Source of the DNA: Gemmatimonadota bacterium
GTDB taxonomy: Bacteria; Gemmatimonadota; Gemmatimonadetes; Longimicrobiales; Gaopeijiaceae
Assembly: GCA_009841475.1 (NCBI GenBank)
Contig: VXLT01000134.1
Location: 1 to 41,877 of the forward strand
Length of the DNA: 41,877 bases
Direction: 5' to 3'
Numbering within the stretch: position 1 is the first letter of the stretch; each line of letters opens with the position of its first letter. The notes beneath the pieces were generated by a model. The model worked only from the letters and a program-made list of their open reading frames with translations. It did no database searches and was not told where the DNA came from. A program made the translations under genes and the position numbers. Shown in pieces: positions 1-10,100 of the stretch.

Positions 1-227
1 CCTCATATATTTAAGGCACCGCCGACCCCCGCTAGCTACCCCCCTAACATCGTCGGCCGCGTCACTTTGGAATAAGCCCCCGGTGTGCGGGGGGGGCGGG
101 GGGGTGGCCGCACAACAAGGCTCCAGCGGCTGCAACCTACACCTTGAATTGTGACCTCACCTTCACCTTGCGGGGAGCCCGGCGATCAGAAAGTGACAAC
201 TGAAGACTACCTGTTGTCACATTCTCA
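1..227. other. Non-coding left edge, downstream of the defence operon
   Basis: This stretch lies beyond the stop codon of the large ATPase gene, which is transcribed leftwards. It has long C and G homopolymer runs around 80-110. I see no convincing hairpin followed by a T-run and no gene. Confidence 0.5.
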
Positions 228-3200
228 TTAGATGCGTGGCGAAAAATCCGGAAGGTCGAGATGGCTTGGTCGCGCACGGTTCGCCGAAAAATAGAATGCC
301 CTAAACCTCTCCATCTGCTTGATCTTGTCCACCAGGCCACTCTGCTGAGTCGAACTGGCGACGTTCTTCACAAGCGCTTTCGCATCTGGCTCGTTCAACC
401 GCAACACCAAATAGTTAGCAATGGCAGAGAAAACGGAAACGTGAAAGTCCCTGGCCTCTTGGGACGCCAGAACCAAGGAGATTCCGTACTTCCTACACTC
501 TTTTGCCATGGTAGGGATCAGGGTCAGCCTTGCCGCTCGATGGGCCTCGTCCATGATGATCGCGTGAGTGATCCTATCTCGAATGCCTCGGCGAAACATA
601 TTTTTGTAGAGTCCATAGAAGACCAGAGAGGAAAACGCCCTCTGAAGTACGTCACTCTGAGTCCGATGGATCCGAATGACCGTCGCGCCGTCGCTATCCC
701 ACATTCCGCCTTGCGACTCGTTGAGGGTGAAGAACCCGTAGTCGTCCAACTCCTCCAGGCGTTCCAAGAGGTTTCTTAGTCCGACGTTTGGTTTGGGCCG
801 GTCACGCAAGATCTCTAGGAACCTTCGAAACGCGGGCTCCTTCAGAGTCGTGGCATCGTCCGTTTCGCTACCCCACCCAACCTCCTGGAAACTCTCTTTC
901 ACAGCCTTGCGGATGTCGCCCCCCTGTAGCCCTCCCAACTCAGGATAGACTGCCATGAAGATGTCTCGAATCGTGCCCGCCACGTCGAGATGGGCGAATC
1001 TAGATAACCGATCGAACACCTCGAGCGGATTAAACCCCAGTCCGTCAAAGTCGATGAAACGGACGGGCTGTCCGATAGACTCCAACTTTTCGTCAATGTC
1101 CTCATGGTAAGAAAAGACGATTGGGCGTACACCGCTGACCATCATCTGCTTACAGAGATTCAGCAAGCACGTGGTCTTACCCATTCCCGACAGCCCCGCA
1201 ACCAGGAGATGGGGATTACCCTTGACTGTGAGGGACCAGTTGACATCGCTATCAGCGAATCGGTCTTGCCCCATAACCAATGACGGTTCTGAGGCAGGAG
1301 TGATCGGAAATACCAGGCGTGCCGTGGGTGCCTCGTCGCGCGAGCTATCGTCTCCCTCTGGGGCCGTGTTGGGAACTGTGAGGCCACCATCCGGCACAGG
1401 AGGGTCCTGGTCCTCGGTTGTGTCTTGGTTTGCTCCTTCGGCGGCGGGGACACGCCCGCCTTCCTTGATCGATTCCGAAAGCAGATCCTTGTCATCGCGA
1501 CCAGGCGGATTCCAATCCAGGTCGGGCAACGATGCGGGACCAAAAAGAAAGACACCTACATCCTCCCATTCCCGCGGCGAGATCTTCAAGGGCTTGCGAC
1601 CACGGAATTCGGGACAGAACACCCACCCGCGCTCCCCGCCCACTGCGGACGTAAACTCGTAGTTGCCGCTACGTTCCACCATACGATCAATTTCACCTAC
1701 AAGTGCCTGGTGGCGGTCATCCGGCAGCCCATGCCTGCTGGCCTTGTCCGCGTAGAAACGGAGGATCCGCGCCAGCTTTCCTCGGCGAATGGCTCGGAAC
1801 GATCGTGCAACTCCCTGCAATCCGTACCAAGAGAACCACCGGCGCCTCATGGATCTCGTCTGGTCGCGAATGTCCTCTAACAGCTGGGAAGACCGGGCGG
1901 CACGAAGATGTCTGCGATACTTCACTTCGACAAAACGAAATGAGAGTCCACCCCGCGCTGTCAGCCCCACATAGACCAGATCTGGGCGGACTCCACTGCT
2001 CCGTTCACCTCCATCTTCGACAACCGGCGGCAAAAGGTCGCGGATGTCATCCACAGGCACGAAAAAACCCATCGCCAGCGATGCCCAGCACTCATCATCG
2101 CCAGGACCGTGGCAGTTGGCCTGGCTCAGCGCGAGCGCTACCAGTTCGGATGCCGGAGTCGTGCCACCTGTTAGGCGAATAGCAAGCCGACCACTTAGTG
2201 CCTTAAGATTCGTCATCAGGAACTCAGCGTTTCGACGGCTATGGCTAAGCCCCATCCGGCTAAGCGCAACGTCGAGTAGACCACGTACTTCCTCGAGGCT
2301 GGCAGTGGAGGTGATCAACTGCAAACAGCCGAGATCCTCCCGTTCGGGCACGCAGTCGATCACGAATCTGTCGTAAGTCTCCCGGTCATGACCTGGAGAG
2401 TCGAAGTATTCAATGCCTGCATTGCGGTCCAGTGTAATGACCCAGTCGCAGAGCTCGTGAAGTTGATCGAGCTCCTCCGCAGATTCCGGGGATACCTCTG
2501 TCACCAGGACCGGACTAGATGAGCGCTCAGGCTCGAGGTTGCGAGCAACCAACGCGCTTACGAGATCCTGAGTGCGCAGAAGTCTGTCTGTGTGAGCACG
2601 GAGAGACGGATGCCCTTCGCCTCCCTCCCAGTCTGGGACCGCTCCTCGCCAGCGTGGATGAGGTTCGCTCGAATAGCTCCGTTCCAAGAAAGCCATCAAC
2701 CCAAATGCGTAGACCGGTCTAATCGCAGACGGCGCCTCGGTTGCGCACACTCTTGACGCAAACGTGTCAAACGCCAGCGCAATGTGAGCGGCAGTCTCTG
2801 GATGACCGACTTCCTTGCGCGCCCATCTCAATCTCGGAAGACGCACGCCACCGGGAAGACTGACTGACTGCAGCATCCAGCGATCGGTCTCGTCCAATGT
2901 ACCGGCTCCGCGCCTGCGCTTTTCTTGCGCTTCGGCAATGAAGCGCCCGGCGACTCCCCGTTTCCTCTGTCCCGCAGACGGATGAAGTTCGAGCACATAG
3001 ATTAGCCGCCGCATACCCCCCGCCCCGTCATCCATACGCTCGCCGCGTCTGCTATTGGCAACACGCTTCGCGGCCAGGCCTAATGCGCGCACCACAGTCT
3101 TGCCGTCCCCGGCCCGAAGCGCATGAACGTGCATAACCCTCACGGCCTCGTGTGCCTCGAGGTACTTGTAGATCTCATTTCCGAGAACATCTGCGCCGCG

Positions 3201-5306
3201 CGACCCTACCGTTGGCACGCCACCGCTCGCTTCGGCATCCCTGGTAACGAGCGCCCGATGAAGAATCGCGAGCGTACCTTTGGGCTCAGCATCAGTGTCG
3301 GCGACCATTCCGACAGCATGAAAGCCAAGCGTATCTGCGAACACAAAGGAGCGACCGGGTGCGAAGCCCGGTAAAAAGGCCGGAAACATCGCCCCATCAA
3401 GCGCTGCCATCTCTCTACGGATTTCTGCCGAGTTCAGCTCCTCGTCAAATCTCGCATGGAGCACAAGATTGTCGTACGCGGCGTGCCAGGCCATGCGCAA
3501 CGGGTGGCTTGGCAGGACGACAAGGCCAATCACTTCGCCAGATTGTGACTGGACCTCAATGGTGTGTGCCAGCGCGAGATCGGAGTATCCGGTCTGTAGT
3601 AGGGCGTTCCACGACCTCATATATTCTGAAACTGTGGTCTTGAATGCAGGCACCCGGTCGTCGTAAACCTGGCCGACCCCTCCAAAATCACCGAATCGCT
3701 CTGACATCCTTACGTTAGCTCTCTGCACCCGGTTCCAGATCTGTTGATCTGCCCCCGCAGGGCAGTCGAACGGCAGGAATTCAGGTCTTCCCACCCGTTT
3801 ACCGGAAACCCTCACTTTCACACGCCACCTGCCGATCACACCTCCCGCTGAACGCCATTCCTCCTCGGCTTCCTTGACCAAAGGGGGCCGATAGACGCGA
3901 AAATAGCCGCGCCGGCTCGGCGCGCTCCAAATCAGGTAGTCGCCTCTCGCGTTCCTTGGAACTGTGGTAGAGAAAGCGGTCATCGCCTCCACATCCGCGC
4001 GACGATCCAGCTCAATCAGAGCTTCACTGAATGTCCGAAACCGTTTTCCGACTGGAGACGCACCCGCTGGCCGCTCGCCACACAGAATCTCGAATTCTTC
4101 GCTCTCCTGAGTTTCGATGGAATCGGCGCCCACAACCGACAGAGACACCTTTGCAGGAATGACCGCATCTTCGGGAAGGTCGGGGAAATCGTCTTGGGTG
4201 AAAATGTGCTTTTCTTGCGCTCTGGCGGAGTGGAGTTCTTCCCGAGACGCTATCTCCGCCCCGCTGCCAGACGTTTCTACGACGACCCGGTATTCCACAG
4301 ACCCCTTCGCCAAATGCTCTGGGCGAGCCTTCCAACGAACCTCAAGCTTCGCATATGGCTCCGCTTCTTCCGCGTCCGGATCCACAAAAAGTGCCGGTAA
4401 GTCGCCAGCTCTGTCGGTCAACCCTGACCACCTAACCACCTTCCCAGCCTTAGTTCTCCACGGCAACAACTCCACGGACAGGATCTCTTGCGCGACCTCC
4501 TCAGTCCTCAGGGCATTGATCCACAGATGTTCCTTGCCGACAAGTCGGGGCAGCGCCGAGCGGATTGGCAACGTAGCCGCCTCTCGGAGAAAACCCTCCA
4601 GTTCCCGCAATTGATGCTCCGTCGGTTCGAGCAGGCGCAACCCAGCGATTCGCTCGGCCGGAGTTCGGCCGGCAACAGCTGGAGCCAGCAGTCGGTCTAC
4701 GAACTTCCGCGAAGCGTCAATGTCGGAAAGCGACCGGGCACCCGCCGTCCCCTTTGCCGGCCACAAGCCTAGGAGATGAAGGTAGGCACCAGCGGGCTGC
4801 TTGTTATCCGCAACGTGGCAGTAGAAGTCGAAAACTCGCCAGGGTGAAACCGCAAACCTCCCGCCATGGCCCCGCGCTCGACTCACCGCACGTTCCGCGT
4901 ACCTCCGATGTCCTGCGGTCAGTATTCTCGTGATCGCCGCAGCCACAAGTCTGTGGGCTTGAGCAAAGAGATCGGCCTCAGCCACTTCACGAGTTGCACT
5001 GAAAATCCCGTCCATCCCCGCCCCAGCTCTCCCTGTATCGACGAGAAGCAACACCGCTTCCGACTTGCTCTCACGAATCTCGACAGCCCGATCCGCCGTG
5101 ATCGTTCGCGACTTGTCATCGCCCACATCAGCAACGCGCCAGATTTGCCACTCAGGGAGGCAGAAACCATCAGAATCACGGGCGAGGGCGTCGACGACAT
5201 CCTGCGTGAGACAACGCACGAATGCCATGGCACCGCGCTCTGGTCTTCCCAGAACAGTCGTTAGCGCTTGGGCCAACAAGACGCCATGATGACTAGTCCA
5301 GTTCAT
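228..5306 (-). CDS. MAD8-like large HerA/FtsK-type ATPase with PD-(D/E)XK-like nuclease motif
   Basis: Protein of 1692 residues, the last gene of a three-gene operon. The C-terminal third is a HerA/FtsK-type P-loop ATPase: Walker A GLSGMGKTT near residue 1373, and a hydrophobic strand ending IIMDEAH (Walker B) near 1587, followed by a KYGISLVLASQ sensor segment. Before it, near residues 1107-1126, RPDLVYVGL followed by FVEVKYRR has the D...ExK spacing of a PD-(D/E)XK nuclease. The first 1000 residues are not recognised. DptH of the phosphorothioation-dependent restriction systems has comparable size and a C-terminal ATPase, but gene order fits MAD8 of MADS better (recalled, not searched). The ATG at 5306 follows a GGAGGG ribosome site and lies 4 bases after the upstream stop. 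Inferred role: ATP-driven DNA translocation or cleavage as a defence effector. Confidence 0.75.
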   Translation of the reverse strand: MNWTSHHGVLLAQALTTVLGRPERGAMAFVRCLTQDVVDALARDSDGFCLPEWQIWRVADVGDDKSRTITADRAVEIRESKSEAVLLLVDTGRAGAGMDGIFSATREVAEADLFAQAHRLVAAAITRILTAGHRRYAERAVSRARGHGGRFAVSPWRVFDFYCHVADNKQPAGAYLHLLGLWPAKGTAGARSLSDIDASRKFVDRLLAPAVAGRTPAERIAGLRLLEPTEHQLRELEGFLREAATLPIRSALPRLVGKEHLWINALRTEEVAQEILSVELLPWRTKAGKVVRWSGLTDRAGDLPALFVDPDAEEAEPYAKLEVRWKARPEHLAKGSVEYRVVVETSGSGAEIASREELHSARAQEKHIFTQDDFPDLPEDAVIPAKVSLSVVGADSIETQESEEFEILCGERPAGASPVGKRFRTFSEALIELDRRADVEAMTAFSTTVPRNARGDYLIWSAPSRRGYFRVYRPPLVKEAEEEWRSAGGVIGRWRVKVRVSGKRVGRPEFLPFDCPAGADQQIWNRVQRANVRMSERFGDFGGVGQVYDDRVPAFKTTVSEYMRSWNALLQTGYSDLALAHTIEVQSQSGEVIGLVVLPSHPLRMAWHAAYDNLVLHARFDEELNSAEIRREMAALDGAMFPAFLPGFAPGRSFVFADTLGFHAVGMVADTDAEPKGTLAILHRALVTRDAEASGGVPTVGSRGADVLGNEIYKYLEAHEAVRVMHVHALRAGDGKTVVRALGLAAKRVANSRRGERMDDGAGGMRRLIYVLELHPSAGQRKRGVAGRFIAEAQEKRRRGAGTLDETDRWMLQSVSLPGGVRLPRLRWARKEVGHPETAAHIALAFDTFASRVCATEAPSAIRPVYAFGLMAFLERSYSSEPHPRWRGAVPDWEGGEGHPSLRAHTDRLLRTQDLVSALVARNLEPERSSSPVLVTEVSPESAEELDQLHELCDWVITLDRNAGIEYFDSPGHDRETYDRFVIDCVPEREDLGCLQLITSTASLEEVRGLLDVALSRMGLSHSRRNAEFLMTNLKALSGRLAIRLTGGTTPASELVALALSQANCHGPGDDECWASLAMGFFVPVDDIRDLLPPVVEDGGERSSGVRPDLVYVGLTARGGLSFRFVEVKYRRHLRAARSSQLLEDIRDQTRSMRRRWFSWYGLQGVARSFRAIRRGKLARILRFYADKASRHGLPDDRHQALVGEIDRMVERSGNYEFTSAVGGERGWVFCPEFRGRKPLKISPREWEDVGVFLFGPASLPDLDWNPPGRDDKDLLSESIKEGGRVPAAEGANQDTTEDQDPPVPDGGLTVPNTAPEGDDSSRDEAPTARLVFPITPASEPSLVMGQDRFADSDVNWSLTVKGNPHLLVAGLSGMGKTTCLLNLCKQMMVSGVRPIVFSYHEDIDEKLESIGQPVRFIDFDGLGFNPLEVFDRLSRFAHLDVAGTIRDIFMAVYPELGGLQGGDIRKAVKESFQEVGWGSETDDATTLKEPAFRRFLEILRDRPKPNVGLRNLLERLEELDDYGFFTLNESQGGMWDSDGATVIRIHRTQSDVLQRAFSSLVFYGLYKNMFRRGIRDRITHAIIMDEAHRAARLTLIPTMAKECRKYGISLVLASQEARDFHVSVFSAIANYLVLRLNEPDAKALVKNVASSTQQSGLVDKIKQMERFRAFYFSANRARPSHLDLPDFSPRI

Positions 5307-5310
5307 AGGA

Positions 5311-7116
5311 CTAACCCTCCCTCGGGTTGAACCGCGGCGTCAGGCGCTTCATCGCCTCCGCGTCGTTTACCGAGACGAGCAGGCCCAGGTCACGAAGACG
5401 CCGATCTAGGGCCGCACGGTTGAGTTGGAGCAAATCGTTCGAGACGCTCATTCCAGCGGGACTCACATCAACGAAGAAGCCATACCGTTCACGGAGGGTG
5501 GCGATGAACTCGTCGAACGACAGCCATCTAGTGCCTGATCCACCACCAGACTTCAGCGATAGCCGGTGTACGAGATAATCGAGTACTGAGTCCGTCAGCG
5601 AAAGAGAGCGAAGAATCGTAGCTCTCGAAAAGCCAGATCCAGGGATCTTCTGTCTGGAGCGTCTCTTTACCGCCAGTCCATTTGGGCGGCCTATGTAGAG
5701 GCCGGAGTCGATCAGGTGTTCTGTGTGGCTCTGCACCTTCTCTCCTTGCAGAAGCGTGAGACCTTCGGCAAGACGCCAAACGGGGTTCGGCTCGACGGAA
5801 TGATTCGTCAGCAGGGTTGCGGCAGCAGGGTAGTCGTCCTTGACCGTCTCGGCCAATACCTGCGTCTGTTCGTCCAACGAACTCAGGATAATGTCTGACC
5901 GCCCGTGCCGTTCGTGAAGCAGATCCCCGAGGAGCCCCAGCCATTCTGTTGCATACGGGCCCGTCATGGAAGACACATCGACCGCTGTCCGGATTTTGCG
6001 ATCATAACGAGCCTTGTAGTCCAGGATACGCAGCGCCATAAGAACGACGGGGAATCGACGTGCACAACGCACATACTCGTCCATCGACTGCTCCGCGAGC
6101 CCCCTCAGTTGGCGATGGGTCCCGATCGAACAGTCGACAAGCAACGGTGCAGGTCGCTGGCGACAAGCATCTAGCACCTCGCCCGTCGAAGCCCAGTCCA
6201 GAACGATCCCAATCGCACTCGAGGTGATCGTCGTGAGTCCAATCGCAACGCAAGACTCCAACGATTCCACGAAAGCCTGGCGGGGCACTTGAGTTGCGTA
6301 TGACCGTACATACTTGCGGATATCCTCGGAGAAATGCCGCGCCGCGACAGTGGCAATCGGTCGCTGGTTGGAGATCATCTCCGCCCGGCCCATTATCTTT
6401 CCTGGTGCTCGCCGTAGGCTCTGGGCCACCCGGATCATCAAGAGCTGGTCGATCCCTACGGCAACTTCCTCGTCGAACTGGTCCGCCGCGTAGTCATCTT
6501 TGATCTGCTTCTGTGTAAGACCCGTCACAAACGGCTGCAATAGTACGTTGCTGTGCACATCCTCTCCGACTGGAAACCAGGTCTTCCCCTTAGCCTCGCT
6601 TCGCTGCACATTACCACCCTTCTTTTGGTCGGCAAGCACCGCAACCATCATCTCGGGCACATAGCGAAGGTTGGCCACCCACTCGGGAAGGTCCACCCAA
6701 CTTGAGACGTAGTGGGTCGGCGCAACCCGTTGAACCTGGCGCGTGCGACCGAGCTTGTTACCCACATTGTCCAAACAGTAGCACAGAAGCAAATCCGCCA
6801 GCACAGCTCGCTCAGCGTCGCCGTCAAACCCCGTGAATCCGTTCGCCTTCTTATCGGCGAGTTTGTTTGCAACAGCTTCAACGGTGGTTGATCTCCTCAT
6901 CTGCGCTGGTGTGCCAACAACTGGACTGAATTCCTCAAGAAACCGCCCTTTCCCCCGTCTATGCCCAAAGCGGAACATATAAAACACCGCTGGCAACACG
7001 GCCGACAGGTCGAAGTCTTGGACAGTAACCGGCAGTACTTTGGCATAACTAGACGACCAGATCTTCCGGGTCATAGCCGGGCTGAGCACGCCTTCCACGA
7101 GTTTGCGCACACTCAT
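5311..7116 (-). CDS. MAD7-like protein, middle gene of the defence operon
   Basis: About 601 residues with no signal peptide or membrane segment and no nucleotide-binding or nuclease motif I can name. The C-terminal part (KRLTPRF near the end, preceded by a helical RRLRDLGLLVSVNDAE segment) looks like a folded helical domain. A possible GTG start lies 18 bases upstream, but I chose the ATG at 7116 because it overlaps the upstream stop as TAATG, the usual sign of translational coupling. The gene sits between a NERD/kinase giant and a HerA-like ATPase, the position and approximate size of MAD7 in MADS. That name rests on synteny and recall. DptG of Dnd-type restriction occupies an analogous position but is shorter. 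Confidence 0.7.
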   Translation of the reverse strand: MSVRKLVEGVLSPAMTRKIWSSSYAKVLPVTVQDFDLSAVLPAVFYMFRFGHRRGKGRFLEEFSPVVGTPAQMRRSTTVEAVANKLADKKANGFTGFDGDAERAVLADLLLCYCLDNVGNKLGRTRQVQRVAPTHYVSSWVDLPEWVANLRYVPEMMVAVLADQKKGGNVQRSEAKGKTWFPVGEDVHSNVLLQPFVTGLTQKQIKDDYAADQFDEEVAVGIDQLLMIRVAQSLRRAPGKIMGRAEMISNQRPIATVAARHFSEDIRKYVRSYATQVPRQAFVESLESCVAIGLTTITSSAIGIVLDWASTGEVLDACRQRPAPLLVDCSIGTHRQLRGLAEQSMDEYVRCARRFPVVLMALRILDYKARYDRKIRTAVDVSSMTGPYATEWLGLLGDLLHERHGRSDIILSSLDEQTQVLAETVKDDYPAAATLLTNHSVEPNPVWRLAEGLTLLQGEKVQSHTEHLIDSGLYIGRPNGLAVKRRSRQKIPGSGFSRATILRSLSLTDSVLDYLVHRLSLKSGGGSGTRWLSFDEFIATLRERYGFFVDVSPAGMSVSNDLLQLNRAALDRRLRDLGLLVSVNDAEAMKRLTPRFNPREG

Positions 7117-10100
7117 TACGAGCCACCGTCCCACTGGGAGGGTCGTATCACCAATACCTGATGACGACCCTCGGGTCTATCGGCAAACTTGGCCGACACC
7201 TGGTAAATGACTTCATCACGCATTGGACTCCAGGCCATGAGCTCGCGATCATCTTCCTGCACCAATCGCCGTAGGAAAACCGAGAGGTTGGCAAAAGTAT
7301 CGTCCGTTGAGACGTCACCCAACTGGAATCCCTCAGCGAGTCGAAGAAGACGATGAAACAGGCCAGCGCTCAGCCGAAGAGATTCTGTCCTTCCATCCTG
7401 GTAGCGGTAGGTCAAGTAGGCTTTCCGTGGCAGACGTTCATCGACCGCGGGAGCTTTCGAATCGCTGTCATCCTCTACGCTTGTATCCGACTCGGACACC
7501 AACGTAAATCGGTGAATTGGCTTCTCAGTCCAGAACGCCGTCTCGGTGGGTGTTCGCGGCACGATGCGAAGTGGCACGATGTCCGGGCGTTCGACAGCCA
7601 GTGGTGGAAGGTCACCGAGGCGGGCGATGCCTCTACAAAGATGGGCACAGAGTTCTCCCCGAGCTTCCTCGTTCATCAGGCAAATGTCGCCGAAGTGGGG
7701 GAGGTTTCGTCCCTGTGCCAAACTCAGGGAACGTTCCGCATCCTCTTCGCCCGCTACTCTACGGATTCGCTGTTCGCTCCATTCAAAGTACGCCCGCCTC
7801 CGCGCCGAAGCCAATTGTTCCTCAGGCCGTTCTTCGGACTGAAATGGGGCATCCCGTAATAGCTGACGGTCGACTTTTGGGTGTGCCTCAAGCGCTGGAT
7901 CCAAATGAACTAGCTCCCGAAGCACGTCCCCCTGCCGTCGGGGTGATTCCGGTGCAAACGCTCGGTCCCAATAGGCTCGGCCCGAAGACACTGTGCGATC
8001 ATGATGGTCCGAACAGTAGTGGGTACCAAACAGTATATAGACCAACGCGGTCCGCAGTTCCCGTACCGTGATGTGTGTTTCGCCCCGGAAATGAACCGCC
8101 TGGAGCGCAGAGAACAGCCTTTTGCGTGCTCTCTCGCGTATCTGCCTCGACTCGACGCCCTGTAAACCATCGGGTCCGAACATCTTCGTGGCCCGAAACA
8201 CCCCACAGCTCTCTTTGGCGGAGCAACTCAAACAAGGCTCCCAGGTGTCCCGTGCACGGTCTCCGCCGTAGAGGCCATTGAGCAGGCGTTCCAAAAACTC
8301 GGTGGCAATCCGTTTCTCTTTGGTCAACACGCTGCCGACATGGGACCTCTGGTTGAGATGGTAGAACGCTATGTGGCTCTCCGTCTCCAGAGAATCCTCA
8401 CCGGATTCGCGCGAACTCACCTCCAGAAGATCTTGAAGATTGGATTTCAGAGGCGTATGGGGCGGGCCTCCGATCCACTCAAGCAGGCGTCCATCATTGA
8501 TGGCTAATAGATGGACGATGTCTTCGCTGGGCGGTCCTCTTCGGAAGGGCTCCAGAAAACCGTCGAGCACTTCATCAGCCGACCGACCCCTAAAGGCCGC
8601 GGAGCCATCCAGGTTCATCCTCACACGGAGACCGTCATCAATCACTTGATCCACGATCCGCTGGGAAGAGTCGTGCCGTCCCATACCGAGCGACTCGGCC
8701 AGGTGTTGGAGCATCGCCGTCTTTCCATCCCCAGCATTGCCACAGAGGATGACCAGGCGCGCTCTTCGGTTCATAATGTCGTCAAAGAGAACCGCCTCCA
8801 GTTCGGTCTTCACATACGTTTGAGTCGCAAAATGCGTATCCAACCCCCTGGTCTCACGGTTGCCCCACCGGGACCCTGGATACGACGTCAGTAACTGCCG
8901 TAGCCAAGGAACCTCGTTGGGGCTTCGTATCCTTGCCTCTTCAGGCTGTGAAGCATCGATACCTTGTCCAGGTGATTCCTCGACGACCAACTCAGGCTCA
9001 CTAGTGGAGTCCTTCGTCAACGTCCCCAAGGCGTCGGCAGCGGTGAGTAGGGGTTCGGCCGAGTCGGTGTGGACAGCGCGCTCGAAGAACTCCACCAGCT
9101 CTGGATACTCGTCGCGATCAGCCCCCTCCCAATTCAGCTCGTCCTTCTGGAGACGGTCGCCATCGCGCGCAAAAGGTTCCCTATCGAACAGCACATGGAA
9201 AAAGCTCGCGGCCAATGCATAGATGTCATCTGCGGGAGTGACCTCTACATTCGTCGCGTTCACGGGTGAAGCATAGAGCGTGGCACCGCCCGACCGTTTG
9301 GTATCTCCGATGCGTGCCACGCAGTCGTAGTCTGTGAGGACTAGGTCCTCGCCCGACAGAATCATGTTGCGAGGACTGACGTCACCGTGAGCGAGACCGT
9401 TGCGATGCATCGTGTCCAAGGCTTCACACATCGTGCGCAACCACCGAGTGGCCAGCTCCTGTGGGTCCTCTCGATTCTGTTCGGCCAGCAGCGGAATCAC
9501 TCCGGTGAAGTCCGCAAGTGCGCTGCCATCGATCCATGTCGAGAGCGCCACGAACTCGTTCTCCTGCCATTCAGTGGTCACCTCAAACACCGATGCAAGC
9601 GCAAGATGCTTGCTCACCGGCTCGCGAGCGAGCTGATAGGAACGCCTGGCCCATTCACCGTTTGCCGCGTCATGAGCGATCTTACCCACGAACGTCCCGA
9701 CCTCCCCCTGGGTGTCGCGATCTAGTTCCACGACCTTGAAGGCCGTACCAACTCCGCCCGAGCCGAGTCGGGTCACGATACGGTAGTCGCGACCGCGAAA
9801 AGGTACGACTTGGCCCTCGGCCCAATACCGGGCTGGAGGAGCTGGGGATGGGGGAAGCTGCTCACCCAGCAGTTCTGTTAGTTCGCGATCCAGTTCCGCC
9901 AACTGTACGCGTTCGTCCGGTGCGACCTCCAGACCCTCCGCTAAAGCCCTAGAAGCTCCTTTCGACTGCCAATCTACGCCCTCATCCGGAAACAGAACCT
10001 GTAGTGACGAACAGAGGGAGTAGATGTCCGATTGCGGGCTCGCAGCTCCGAGTCCACCAATGCGTATTTCGGGCGAAACTACGTCGGGCCACCTGCCGTC

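Noticed and set aside
60-120. G/C homopolymer stretch as a possible G-quadruplex or origin
   Set aside because: The runs are irregular, no DnaA boxes or AT-rich region are visible, and the quality of such runs in assemblies is poor.
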